This document shows, in pieces, positions 17,645 to 26,226 of a stretch of 64,000 bases of DNA. The DNA lies in assembly GCA_030849945.1 (NCBI GenBank), contig JAVDKK010000004.1, positions 434,001-498,000 of the forward strand. Direction: 5' to 3'. Source of the stretch: Schauerella fraxinea. Its GTDB lineage: Bacteria; Pseudomonadota; Gammaproteobacteria; Burkholderiales; Burkholderiaceae_B. Under the pieces are notes generated by a model. The model saw nothing but the letters and a program-made list of their open reading frames with translations. It was not told the origin of the DNA and did no database searches. The first letter of the stretch is position 1. Every line of letters starts with the position of its first letter. The translations under genes were made by a program, and so were the position numbers.

Positions 17645-18778
17645 TCAACGTACGGAGCCAACGGTTTGCACTGTTTGGGCGCTCGGGAACAACAAACTGA
17701 TGAAGCGGTTCCACCGGACGAGGTTGCCGGCGTCAACGAAGACGACATCCTTGGGTTCGAGTTGGAACTTGGCGCCGACGGCCAGGGCCGAGGGCGACGA
17801 TGCATCCAGGTGATAAACCAGCGGCATGGCGGATTCGGTGCTGCGGACAACGAATACCTTGCTGCCGTCGGCGGTGAGCTGGCTGGGGCCACCGGCCTCA
17901 CCCAACGCATCGGTCAGGGTCAGGGCGCCGTCACGCAAAGGCATGGCAAGCGGCTTGGTCACTTCACCCATCACGTACACCTGATTTTCGCTACTGGGCG
18001 TCACGCGCACCGAATCGCCCGAACGCAGGAACAACGTATTGGCATCGATGCCGCGACGTTCCAGCGCTGTCATATCGACACGAATGCGTTGTCCGGCACG
18101 GGTCACATAGATGCGGCTGCGGTCGCCCGTGGCCAATGCGCCACCGGCCTGGTTGATCGCTTGCGCCAACGTCATCGGCACATCGGTCATGGCAACGGCG
18201 CCCGGCGTCTTCACTTCGCCATCCACATAAATGCGCTGGCTGCGATAGCCGAGCACACGAATCGTGACCTGCGGTTCCTGGATGAAGCCGCCGATACGAC
18301 GGGTCAATGCCAGGCGCGCCTGATCTTCGGTCAATCCAACGACCTTGAGTCGTCCCACATAGGGAAACTGTATGTATCCGTCATCCGAAACGGGGTATCC
18401 GGGAATCCCTGCGGCGGCATCCCCAACGGTTACTGCCGCCGGGCCTGTACCGATGCTGTAGGTTTGCGTCGGAAGGACCAACTCGGGGTGGTCCCAGATC
18501 ACCACGGAAAGGATGTCACCGGGCCCAATGGTGTATTGGGTCGCTTTGCCGACGAGGGCACGATATGCGTTGTCGGCGAATTGCTCGCGTTGCCGAAGGT
18601 CGTCCATGACAAGTGCGGGCGTCAACACCTTGACGACGGGGGTGGAATTGGGATCTGCGGGATCGACAGGAAGACTGGCGTCGAACCGCATTCCAGGGGC
18701 GTAGGCGCAGGCGCCGAGGGTCAATAAGAGCAGTGCGGCGCCTGCGGCGCGGCTGAGAATTCGGAAGTGCGGGTTCAT
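17645..18778 (-). CDS. wza: Outer-membrane polysaccharide export lipoprotein (Wza)
   Basis: A 377-residue member of the Poly_export/Wza family, forming the outer-membrane channel for capsule or EPS. The leader ends in a lipobox LGAC with the modified cysteine at 24, so the mature protein is a lipoprotein. The YTIGPGDILSVVIWDHPEL segment begins the PES domain, followed by SLBB repeats (VYVDGEVKTPGAVAMTD; VYVMGEVTKPLAMPL). The C-terminus (NLVRWNRFISLLFPS) resembles the amphipathic helix that crosses the outer membrane in E. coli Wza. The ATG at 18778 begins a normal lipoprotein leader; the longer reading adds a non-leader extension. It is the first gene of the leftward EPS operon. Confidence 0.95.
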   Translation of the reverse strand: MNPHFRILSRAAGAALLLLTLGACAYAPGMRFDASLPVDPADPNSTPVVKVLTPALVMDDLRQREQFADNAYRALVGKATQYTIGPGDILSVVIWDHPELVLPTQTYSIGTGPAAVTVGDAAAGIPGYPVSDDGYIQFPYVGRLKVVGLTEDQARLALTRRIGGFIQEPQVTIRVLGYRSQRIYVDGEVKTPGAVAMTDVPMTLAQAINQAGGALATGDRSRIYVTRAGQRIRVDMTALERRGIDANTLFLRSGDSVRVTPSSENQVYVMGEVTKPLAMPLRDGALTLTDALGEAGGPSQLTADGSKVFVVRSTESAMPLVYHLDASSPSALAVGAKFQLEPKDVVFVDAGNLVRWNRFISLLFPSAQTVQTVGSVR

Positions 18779-19018
18779 TGGCAGTCCGTGCGAAATGAGG
18801 GTCAAAGGGGACACATGCCGAGGCCTATCGGTGATGCAGATTGCACTCCGATTTGCGGCAGACGCACATTGGACGAATGGCCTACACCTTCTACTCATGC
18901 CTTTGGACGTTTCTTGCGATCCGGTCCACGCCTATGATTTTTGTGCCATGCGGCATTTTTGTCGCCACGGTGCGAAACCCCGTTTTCCCGGTGTTTTGCG
19001 GAACGTCAGGAGCACAGA
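18779..19018. promoter_or_regulatory. Divergent promoter region of the two EPS operons
   Basis: This 240-base gap separates the leftward wza operon from the rightward wcaJ-type operon and must carry both promoters. It is less GC-rich than the genes around it. I see no RcsAB-like box and no clear sigma-70 pair, only a small TGCC-ATGC-GGCA dyad near 18949. Any shared control of the locus would be expected here. Confidence 0.5.
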
Positions 19019-20416
19019 ATGAATACGCCGTTGAACGACGCCTCGCATCGTCCTCCCGGTCGCGGCTACCCGTATCGGGCGTTGGACGCGGCCGTAGTCC
19101 TGTGCACGGGCATTTTGTCCGCGCGCTGGCAGTTCGATCAGAACGTCCCCCCGCTCCATTACTTTCTCGCCTATCTATGCAGCATGGCGACTTTCGCGCT
19201 TTTCCCCGCCTTCGGTCTATACGCCTCATGGCGCGGTAGACGCTTGGGAGAGTGGGCCGCGCGCAGCCTGCTCGCCTGGATCTGCATCTTTACGTTAGGC
19301 ATCTTCATCGCCTTCCTGATCCATCAGGTGGCCACGCTCTCGCGGCTGGCCACAGGGATCTGGTTCGTTTCGGCCGCCGCCACGCTGGTCGGCATGCGCA
19401 TCGCCGCATTCTTCCTGATGCGCGCTGCCCGCGATCGCGGCATGGATCAGAAACGCGTGCTGATCATCGGTTTCGGCCCGCTGGGCCACGATCTGTGGCG
19501 CCGCGTGGACCGCTATCGCGGCGCCGGCTACGAGGTTGCCGGGATCTTCGCCCAGGAGCATGAGCGGCTGCCCGCCGGCGTGCTGCGGGTCGAGTCGCTG
19601 GAAGATCTGCCCACGATCGTCAATGAACAGGCCGTGCGCGAGATCTGGATCGCGCTGCCGATGGAAGCGAGCCCGCGCGTGCGGGAAGTCCTCCACCATC
19701 TGCGTCACGATCTGGTGGAGATTCGCTGGATACCGGACGTGATGTCGGTCGAGCTGCTCGGCCATCGCGTGGGCGACTTCCTGGGGATGCCTACCATCCA
19801 TCTGAACAGCCTGCCCGCTTCGGGTATCCGCGGCATGGCCAAGGAAGTGTTCGACCGCACGTTCGCCGCCTGCGTACTGTTGTTTTTGGCCCCGTTGTTG
19901 CTCGGTATTGCCGCAGCCATCAAGTTCACGTCACGCGGTCCCGTGTTTTTCCGCCAGCCGCGTCTGGGCGTGGACGGTCAAGTCTTCAACGTCTTCAAAT
20001 TTCGCACGATGACCGTGCACAGCGAGCATGGCCAGGTCACGCAGGCCACCCGCGACGATGTGCGCGTGACCAAGTTGGGCGCTTTCCTGCGTCGTACGAG
20101 CCTGGATGAGCTGCCCCAGTTTCTGAATGTGCTGCGTGGCGAAATGTCGGTAGTGGGCCCGCGCCCGCACGCCTTGGCGCACAACGAGCAATACAAGGAA
20201 ATCGTGGCGCGCTACATGATGCGCCACCGCGTCAAGCCCGGCATTACCGGCTGGGCGCAGATCAATGGTTTGCGCGGCCAGACCGACACCTTGCGCAAGA
20301 TGAGCGATCGCGTCGAGTTCGACATCTACTACATCCAGAATTGGACGTTCCTGATGGATATGCACATCATCATGCGCACGGCCTTCTCGGGTTGGACCGG
20401 CAAGAATGTTTACTGA
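19019..20416 (+). CDS. wcaJ: Undecaprenyl-phosphate glucose phosphotransferase (WcaJ/GumD-like)
   Basis: A 465-residue polyisoprenyl-phosphate hexose-1-phosphate transferase that starts the EPS repeat by moving glucose-1-phosphate (or a related hexose) from UDP-sugar to undecaprenyl phosphate. The N-terminal half has four hydrophobic helices and a Rossmann-like CoA-binding-type domain (VLIIGFGPLGHDLWRRV). A re-entrant helix (FDRTFAACVLLFLAPLLLGIAAAIK) precedes the catalytic domain with GPVFFRQPRLG, FKFRTM, RRTSLDELPQF, VVGPRPHALAHN and HRVKPGITGWAQING, all family signatures. The ATG at 19019 has AGGAG 6 bases upstream. It heads the rightward EPS operon, and its last codons overlap gmm. Confidence 0.94.
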   Translation: MNTPLNDASHRPPGRGYPYRALDAAVVLCTGILSARWQFDQNVPPLHYFLAYLCSMATFALFPAFGLYASWRGRRLGEWAARSLLAWICIFTLGIFIAFLIHQVATLSRLATGIWFVSAAATLVGMRIAAFFLMRAARDRGMDQKRVLIIGFGPLGHDLWRRVDRYRGAGYEVAGIFAQEHERLPAGVLRVESLEDLPTIVNEQAVREIWIALPMEASPRVREVLHHLRHDLVEIRWIPDVMSVELLGHRVGDFLGMPTIHLNSLPASGIRGMAKEVFDRTFAACVLLFLAPLLLGIAAAIKFTSRGPVFFRQPRLGVDGQVFNVFKFRTMTVHSEHGQVTQATRDDVRVTKLGAFLRRTSLDELPQFLNVLRGEMSVVGPRPHALAHNEQYKEIVARYMMRHRVKPGITGWAQINGLRGQTDTLRKMSDRVEFDIYYIQNWTFLMDMHIIMRTAFSGWTGKNVY

Positions 20417-20900
20417 CGCCGTGCGTACCCCCACGCCCCCCCTCCATTTGGCGTATGACGATTTTCGACAGGCTGTGGCGCATATGCCACTCGTGTCGAT
20501 CGATCTCATCGTCGAGAACGCCCAAGGCGACTGCCTGATCGGCTTGCGGCGCAATCCGCCGGCGCGCAACTGGTGGTTTGTGCCAGGCGGCCGGATCCTG
20601 AAGAACGAATCGCGCGATGAAGCCCTCGAGCGCCTGCTGCTCGAAGAACTCGGCACCGATCTGAGCGTGGGCGCCATGCCCCGCTTTACCGGTGTCTACG
20701 AACACTTTTACGACGTCGACTTTACCGGCGCGGCCGGCACCAGCACGCATTACGTCGTGCTGGCTTACCGCGTCCGGCTAGACGGCGATGCAGGGCATCT
20801 GCCCCGCGCCCAACACACAGACTACCGGTGGGTATCCCCCGCCGAGATCAACACGGATGCCACGGTGCATCCCTACACCAAAGCGTATTTCACGGAGTGA
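20406..20900 (+). CDS. gmm: GDP-mannose mannosyl hydrolase (Nudix)
   Basis: A 164-residue Nudix protein of the GDP-mannose mannosyl hydrolase type, which releases mannose (or fucose) from GDP-sugars. Its modified Nudix box GGRILKNESRDEALERLLLEELG has Leu where ordinary Nudix enzymes have the catalytic Glu of REUxEE; that RL substitution is characteristic of GDPMH, which cleaves at carbon rather than phosphorus. The N-terminal half contains NPPARNWWFVPGGR, also typical. Its ATG at 20406 lies inside the last codons of the wcaJ-type gene (11-base overlap). It sits beside manC, as in the colanic acid locus, and may balance the GDP-mannose and GDP-fucose pools. Confidence 0.92.
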   Translation: MFTDAVRTPTPPLHLAYDDFRQAVAHMPLVSIDLIVENAQGDCLIGLRRNPPARNWWFVPGGRILKNESRDEALERLLLEELGTDLSVGAMPRFTGVYEHFYDVDFTGAAGTSTHYVVLAYRVRLDGDAGHLPRAQHTDYRWVSPAEINTDATVHPYTKAYFTE

Positions 20901-20905
20901 ACGCG

Positions 20906-22354
20906 ATGACGAACCCGTTACCCGAATATCAGCCCGTCATCCTCTGCGGAGGATCCGGCTCGCGGTTGTGGCCGCTGTCTCGTGAACTGTTGCCCAAACA
21001 GTTCATCCGTCTGACAAACGACCGTAGCCTGCTGCAAAACACCCTGCGACGGCTGCAACATGCACCCAACGCCCGCCCGGCCATCCTGGTCTGCAACGAA
21101 ACCCACCGTTTCATTGCCGCCGAACAGGTGCTGCAAGCCGGCGGCGGCCCGGTCGAGTTTCTGCTCGAACCGTCGCCCCGCAACACCGCCCCCGCCATCA
21201 CCGCGGCCGCGCTGCGGGCGATGCGCGATGGCGCCGACCCCATTCTGCTGGTGATGCCGTCGGATCACGTCATGGAAGACGACGACAATCTGGCCGTGGC
21301 GTTCGCCGCCGCGTTGACTGCCGCCGAAGATGGCGCGCTGGTGACGTTCGGCATCGTTCCCACCGCCCCCCTTACGGGCTACGGCTATATCCAGGCGCAC
21401 GGCGCCGACCAGAGCGCGACCGACGGCGTGCAGCCCAATGCGCTGAAAGTGCAGAAATTCGTGGAGAAACCCGACGCTGCCCGCGCCGCCGAGTTTCTCG
21501 CCTCCGGCGACTATTACTGGAACAGCGGCATCTTCGCGTTCAAGGCATCGACGTTCCTGGCCGAAATGGCCCGTCACGCGCCTGAGATCCTGAACCAGGT
21601 GCGCGCGGCAGTTGCCGTGGGCACCGGCAGCGACGATGCATTCAGTCTGGCGCCCGAGCCTTTTGCGGCGTGCCCCAACGATTCGATCGACTATGCCGTG
21701 ATGGAGCATACGGCGTTGGCGGTCGTGATTCCGCTCACGACTACGTGGAGCGACGTCGGCGCATGGGATGCCGTGTGGGACATCGCCGCCAAGTCGACCG
21801 ACGGCAACTCGGTCAGCGGCGACGTCGTGCTGAAGGATTCGCACAACTGCCTCGTCCATTCGACCCATCGCCTGGTGGCCACGATCGGACTGGAGAACAT
21901 CGTCGTGATCGAAACGGCCGATGCGGTGCTGGTCGTGCACAAGGACCGCACGCAAGACGTCAAACCCATGGTGGAGCTGTTCAAAACCCAGCATCGCCAC
22001 GAAATGACGCACCATCGCGAAGTGCAACGCCCCTGGGGCTCGTACGACTCGGTGGGCACCGGCCCGCGCTATCAGATCAAACGCATCATGGTGAAGCCGG
22101 GCGCCAAGCTCTCCTCGCAGATGCATCATCACCGCGCCGAGCACTGGATCGTGGTGTCGGGCACGGCCCGCATCCGCAACGGCGACAAAACCTATCTGCT
22201 CACCGAAAACCAGTCCACCTACATACCGTTGGGTGAAATCCACAGTCTGGAGAACCCCGGCAAGATTCCGCTGGAGCTGATCGAAGTGCAGTCGGGTGCT
22301 TATCTGGGTGAGGACGACATCGTTCGTTTCGACGATATCTATGGCCGTGTCTGA
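20906..22354 (+). CDS. manC: Mannose-1-phosphate guanylyltransferase / mannose-6-phosphate isomerase
   Basis: A 482-residue bifunctional type II enzyme. The N-terminal nucleotidyltransferase domain shows the pyrophosphorylase signature LCGGSGSRLWPLSRELLPKQ, EPSPRNTAPAI, MPSDHVM and FVEKPDAARA. The C-terminal cupin domain (about 345-482) carries HHHRAEHWIVVSGTARI and YIPLGEIHSLENPG, the isomerase part. It turns fructose-6-phosphate to mannose-6-phosphate and mannose-1-phosphate plus GTP to GDP-mannose, the precursor for Gmd and Fcl. The intermediate step needs a phosphomannomutase, and the only homologue in this window (13926-15344) looks inactive. GGAG lies 8 bases before the ATG. The vanZ-like gene overlaps its 3' end. 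Confidence 0.95.
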   Translation: MTNPLPEYQPVILCGGSGSRLWPLSRELLPKQFIRLTNDRSLLQNTLRRLQHAPNARPAILVCNETHRFIAAEQVLQAGGGPVEFLLEPSPRNTAPAITAAALRAMRDGADPILLVMPSDHVMEDDDNLAVAFAAALTAAEDGALVTFGIVPTAPLTGYGYIQAHGADQSATDGVQPNALKVQKFVEKPDAARAAEFLASGDYYWNSGIFAFKASTFLAEMARHAPEILNQVRAAVAVGTGSDDAFSLAPEPFAACPNDSIDYAVMEHTALAVVIPLTTTWSDVGAWDAVWDIAAKSTDGNSVSGDVVLKDSHNCLVHSTHRLVATIGLENIVVIETADAVLVVHKDRTQDVKPMVELFKTQHRHEMTHHREVQRPWGSYDSVGTGPRYQIKRIMVKPGAKLSSQMHHHRAEHWIVVSGTARIRNGDKTYLLTENQSTYIPLGEIHSLENPGKIPLELIEVQSGAYLGEDDIVRFDDIYGRV

Positions 22355-22802
22355 GCCGATTCTCCACCCTGTTCGCGCGCGGCGATACCTGCCGATTCTG
22401 GCTCTGTTCTTCATTACGCTTTTGGCCCTGGGCAACCTGCCGCGCATGGCGGCGGACATGTCCCAGGCCTTTGGCGACAAGCATCTGCACTTTGCGGCCT
22501 ATGGCTGCATGGCCGCCTTGCTGTACGTGTCATTCAACCGATACGCGTTCTTCGCCGGATGGATGGGGGCACTTGTCCTAGGGATTGTGGACGAGACCAT
22601 CCAATCTTTTGTTCCGTATCGTTCGGCCAGCCTATTAGACCTTTTGGCCGATGCCATTGGTGCAGGGGGGACAGTAATCTTCCTTCACCTGATCCGAACC
22701 GCTATGCCACAGGCGTGGCAACGGATCACCCAAACTCTCGAAGGCGCTGCAGCCCGCCGGCGCCCTATTCCCTCCACGCGCGTTTCGCGCAGATCGAACT
22801 AA
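22341..22802 (+). CDS. VanZ-family small membrane protein
   Basis: A 153-residue protein with about four membrane helices, matching the VanZ-like family: GDKHLHFAAYGCMAALLYVSF, then LGIVDETIQSFVPYRSASLLDLLADAIGA, where the conserved D-K-x-x-H-F and D-x-x-Q-x-F/D-x-x-A-N/D pattern is visible. VanZ-like proteins occur in many EPS and exosortase gene clusters, but their biochemical role is unknown. The ATG at 22341 overlaps the manC stop by 14 bases, indicating coupling within the EPS operon. An ATG in the same frame 15 codons upstream is inside manC and unlikely. Confidence 0.83.
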   Translation: MAVSEPILHPVRARRYLPILALFFITLLALGNLPRMAADMSQAFGDKHLHFAAYGCMAALLYVSFNRYAFFAGWMGALVLGIVDETIQSFVPYRSASLLDLLADAIGAGGTVIFLHLIRTAMPQAWQRITQTLEGAAARRRPIPSTRVSRRSN

Positions 22803-22811
22803 GGAACCATC

Positions 22812-23924
22812 ATGCCGAAAAAGGCGTTGATTACTGGTATTACGGGTCAGGACGGTGCGTACCTCGCCGAACTGCTCATCGGCAAAGGCTACGAAGTGCA
22901 CGGCATCAAGCGCCGCGCTTCGATGTTCAATACTGCCCGTATCGATCACCTCTATCAAGACCCGCATGAATCGTCGCGTCAGCTGGTGCTGCATCACGGC
23001 GACATGACCGACTCGTGCAGCCTGACGCGCATCGTGCAGGCCGTGCAACCCGACGAGATCTACAACCTGGCCGCGCAAAGCCACGTGGGCGTGTCGTTCG
23101 AAGAGCCGGAATACACGGCCAACGCCGACGGCCTGGGTACGCTGCGCCTGCTGGAATCGATCCGCATCCTGAAGCTGGAAGAAAAGACGCGCTTCTATCA
23201 AGCATCGACCTCCGAGCTCTACGGCTTGGTGCAGGAAGTGCCCCAGAAGGAAACGACGCCGTTCTATCCGCGTAGTCCTTACGCCGTGGCCAAGCTGTAC
23301 GCCTACTGGATGTGCGTGAACTACCGCGAAGCCTACGGCATGTACGCCTGCAACGGCATCCTGTTCAACCACGAATCGCCCCGTCGCGGCGAAACGTTCG
23401 TCACGCGCAAGATCACGCGTGCACTCGCCCGCATCGTGCTCGGCCTGCAGGATTGCGTCCACCTGGGCAATCTGTCGGCATTGCGCGATTGGGGTCATGC
23501 CCGCGACTACGTCGAGATGCAATGGATGATGCTGCAACAGGATCAACCGGAAGATTTCGTCATCGCCACCGGCGTGCAGTACAGCGTGCGTGACTTCATC
23601 AACGCCGCCGCCCGTGAACTCGGCGTGGTGCTGGAATGGCAAGGCGAAGGCGTGAACGAAACGGCCACCGTGCTGTTCAGCCCCGCCTTCGACAAGCTCA
23701 AGCGCGGTCAGGTCATCGTGCGCGTCGACCCGCGTTACTACCGCCCCACCGAAGTGGAAACGCTCCTGGGCGATCCCACCAAGGCGCGCGAGAAGCTGGG
23801 CTGGACGCCGACCACTTCCTTCGACGAACTGGTCAAGGAAATGATCCAGAGCGATCTGAAAGAAGCCAAGCGCGATGCGCTGGTGGAAGAAAACGGCTAC
23901 GAAATCTTCGCCTACAAGGAATGA
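22812..23924 (+). CDS. gmd: GDP-mannose 4,6-dehydratase
   Basis: A 370-residue NADP-dependent extended SDR that converts GDP-mannose to GDP-4-keto-6-deoxymannose, the first committed step to GDP-L-fucose. It opens with ALITGITGQDGAYLAELL (nucleotide site) and contains GIKRRASMFNT, YNLAAQSHVGVSFE, the catalytic QASTSELYG followed by SPYAVAKLYAYW (Tyr-x-x-x-Lys), and GILFNHESPRRGETFVTRK, all hallmark Gmd sequence. Length fits the family. AAGGAACC lies just upstream of the ATG. It is followed almost directly by fcl. Confidence 0.97.
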   Translation: MPKKALITGITGQDGAYLAELLIGKGYEVHGIKRRASMFNTARIDHLYQDPHESSRQLVLHHGDMTDSCSLTRIVQAVQPDEIYNLAAQSHVGVSFEEPEYTANADGLGTLRLLESIRILKLEEKTRFYQASTSELYGLVQEVPQKETTPFYPRSPYAVAKLYAYWMCVNYREAYGMYACNGILFNHESPRRGETFVTRKITRALARIVLGLQDCVHLGNLSALRDWGHARDYVEMQWMMLQQDQPEDFVIATGVQYSVRDFINAAARELGVVLEWQGEGVNETATVLFSPAFDKLKRGQVIVRVDPRYYRPTEVETLLGDPTKAREKLGWTPTTSFDELVKEMIQSDLKEAKRDALVEENGYEIFAYKE

Positions 23925-23929
23925 CGGTC

Positions 23930-24904
23930 ATGAGCCTCACGTCACAGCGCGTCTTCGTTGCCGGCCATCGCGGGATGGCGGGTTCCGCCATCGTGCGCGA
24001 ATTGCGCCGGCGCGGATATGAGCACATCGTGACTCGGTCGCGCACCGAGCTCGATCTGATCGATCAGGCGCAGGTCAAGGCGTTCTTCGAGACGGAAAAT
24101 ATCGGCGTGGTCTACCTGGCAGCCGCCAAGGTAGGCGGCATTCTCGCCAACGATACCTATCCGGCCGATTTTCTCTACGACAACCTGATGATCGAGGCCA
24201 ATGTCATCCAGGCGGCGCACGCCGCCGGGGTGGAACGCCTGGTGTTCCTGGGTTCGTCGTGCATCTACCCGAAGCACGCCGAACAGCCGATGCACGAAGA
24301 CGCATTGTTGACGGGTCCGCTCGAACCCACCAACGAGGCCTACGCGATCGCCAAGATCGCCGGGTTGAAACTGTGCGAGGCGTATGCCCGTCAGCATGGC
24401 GCGCGCTACATCTGCGCCATGCCGACCAACCTCTACGGCGAGAACGACAGCTATGACTTGAAGAACAGTCATGTGCTGCCGGCCTTGATTCGCAAGTTTC
24501 ACGAAGCGCGCGAAGCCAATAGCCCCACGGTCACGTTGTGGGGCAGCGGCAAGCCGTTGCGCGAGTTTCTGTATGTGGACGATCTGGCCAGCGCGTGCGT
24601 GACCTTGGCCGAATCGGATGCCGCCGCAGGCGTCTACAACGTGGGCGCGGGCAGCGACATCACCATTGCCGATCTCGCCACGATCATCGGTGAAGTGGTG
24701 GGTTACGACGGCGAGATCGTGTATGACGCGACCAAGCCCGACGGCACGCCGCGCAAACTGCTCGACTCCTCGCGTATGCAGGGCTTGGGCTGGCAGGCGC
24801 AGACGAACTTGCGTGACGGTATCGCGCAAACGTATGCGCATTACCTTGCCGGTCGCGTCCATGGCGCAGCACCTACCGTGGATCAAGCGCAATGCCTGGT
24901 TTGA
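23930..24904 (+). CDS. fcl: GDP-L-fucose synthase
   Basis: A 324-residue bifunctional epimerase-reductase that turns GDP-4-keto-6-deoxymannose into GDP-L-fucose. It shows VFVAGHRGMAGSAIVREL at the NADP site, VYLAAAKVGGI, FLGSSCIYPK with the downstream YAIAKIAGLKLCEAY (catalytic Tyr-x-x-x-Lys), and MPTNLYGENDSYD, as in WcaG/Fcl. I chose the ATG at 23930 because AAGGA lies about 9 bases upstream, whereas the ATG at 23921, which overlaps the gmd stop, leaves almost no spacing. Its 3' end overlaps wzx by 13 bases. Together with Gmd and ManC it predicts a fucose-containing polymer. Confidence 0.95.
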   Translation: MSLTSQRVFVAGHRGMAGSAIVRELRRRGYEHIVTRSRTELDLIDQAQVKAFFETENIGVVYLAAAKVGGILANDTYPADFLYDNLMIEANVIQAAHAAGVERLVFLGSSCIYPKHAEQPMHEDALLTGPLEPTNEAYAIAKIAGLKLCEAYARQHGARYICAMPTNLYGENDSYDLKNSHVLPALIRKFHEAREANSPTVTLWGSGKPLREFLYVDDLASACVTLAESDAAAGVYNVGAGSDITIADLATIIGEVVGYDGEIVYDATKPDGTPRKLLDSSRMQGLGWQAQTNLRDGIAQTYAHYLAGRVHGAAPTVDQAQCLV

Positions 24905-26205
24905 TCCGGCGCGCCCTCAAGGGCAATGCGTCATTCTGGGGCCTGGTGGAGTACGGCGTCGGTCCGCTGACGGCGTTGGCTGCCGTGCCGCTGCTCTTCG
25001 GGCAGTTGGGCACGGTGGGCTACGGCCAGTTCGCCATGGTGTTGGCACTGGCCGGCTTCGGCAACGTCGCCAATCTCGGGGCGGCAATCACCGCCACGAA
25101 ACTGGTGTCCGAGCGCATGCATGAAGAAGGCGGCGCCGTGCGCGGTGCGTCTGTCAGTGTGGCGCTCGTGTCCCTGGCGTTGGGCGTGGTGGCCATCGGT
25201 GCCGTCATCGCCTGGCTTGCCATTTTGCTGTTCTGGCCCGATGTGACCTTCGGCGGTTTGCCGATCGCCGCGCTGGCGCTACCCGCCCTGGCGGTGTATC
25301 TCGGCCAGCAAGTCGATCAATTATTCAGCGGCTGCCTGAAAGGCAGCGAGCATTTTTCAGCGACGGCACTCTGTGAAGGTGGCGGGCGCATTGCGGCATT
25401 GGCGCTCTCGGTAACGGTGGCGTTCATGACGAAGTCGCCGGCCCTGACCGCGCTGGCGCAAGCCGCGGGTCTGCTGTGCACGGGGCTCCTCAAGATGCAC
25501 CTGTTTGCCCGTCAGCATGGCCGTGGCGTCATCCTGCCGCACTACGACAAGCCCGCGATGGGCACGGCATTTCGCTTTTCGCGTTGGTCATGGCTCAACA
25601 GCCTGAGCGCGCTGGCGTTCGGCTCGGTCGATCGCGTGCTGGTCGGCAGTCTCCTCGGTCCTGCCGTGCTGGCGATCTACACGGTGGGTGCGCAAGTGGG
25701 GCAGATCATCCACACCGTGTGCGTCGCGCTCTTCCAGAAAGCGATGCCACGCGTCAGCCGCCTGCTGTCGCAAAGCAAGGAAGGCGTGGCCCCGGGCCGC
25801 GAAATTCGCAAGATGGTGATGGTCAACTTTGCACTCTCCGCGATCGGCACTGTGCTCGGCCTGGCGTTCGCCGGACCGCTCCTGCGCATGCTGGCCGGGG
25901 ACGACGCCAGCGCGCATTTGCATACCTTTCAATTGCTGATCGTCGCGTCCGGCCTGTTGTCGTTGAACGTGGCGTCGCACTTCTCGCTGCTCGGCCTGGG
26001 CAATGCGCGCGTGGTCGCGCTGCTCAATGGCGGCGCGGGACTGGTGATGATCGGCGTCCTGGTTTTTGGTGTGCCGTTGATGGGCGAACCCGCTGCAGGC
26101 TGGGCGCGGATCCTCTATGCACTGGTCACGCTTCTCGGCATCTGGGTGGCGTTTCGCGAAACGCGCCCGATGGCAACTCCGATTGTTTCTCCCGGCTTAC
26201 GGTAA
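24892..26205 (+). CDS. wzx: Polysaccharide repeat-unit flippase (Wzx-like, MOP superfamily)
   Basis: A 437-residue multi-spanning membrane protein with about 12 predicted helices, resembling Wzx/oligosaccharide flippases. The opening LLFGQLGTVGYGQFAMVLALAGFGNVANLGAAITATKLVSE follows the familiar pattern of a hydrophobic start, GYGxF, and an amphipathic Asn/Gly-rich segment. The mid-protein AFGSVDRVLVGSLLGPAVLAIYTVGAQVGQ matches the second-half conserved region of the family (D-R-x-x-x-x-x-x-G). It should flip the undecaprenyl-linked repeat to the periplasm for Wzy. The ATG at 24892 lies within the last codons of fcl. Family support comes from topology and context; sequence identity in this family is always low. 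Confidence 0.85.
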   Translation: MPGLIRRALKGNASFWGLVEYGVGPLTALAAVPLLFGQLGTVGYGQFAMVLALAGFGNVANLGAAITATKLVSERMHEEGGAVRGASVSVALVSLALGVVAIGAVIAWLAILLFWPDVTFGGLPIAALALPALAVYLGQQVDQLFSGCLKGSEHFSATALCEGGGRIAALALSVTVAFMTKSPALTALAQAAGLLCTGLLKMHLFARQHGRGVILPHYDKPAMGTAFRFSRWSWLNSLSALAFGSVDRVLVGSLLGPAVLAIYTVGAQVGQIIHTVCVALFQKAMPRVSRLLSQSKEGVAPGREIRKMVMVNFALSAIGTVLGLAFAGPLLRMLAGDDASAHLHTFQLLIVASGLLSLNVASHFSLLGLGNARVVALLNGGAGLVMIGVLVFGVPLMGEPAAGWARILYALVTLLGIWVAFRETRPMATPIVSPGLR

Positions 26206-26226
26206 AAAATTATGTTGAGGGCTTAT

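Noticed and set aside
20406..20900. gmm as a degenerate Nudix protein
   Set aside because: The missing Glu in its Nudix box is the known hallmark of GDP-mannose mannosyl hydrolases, not decay.
20918..22480. 520-codon leftward open frame opposite manC
   Set aside because: Shadow of manC, with His/Gly/Arg-rich composition and no recognisable motif.
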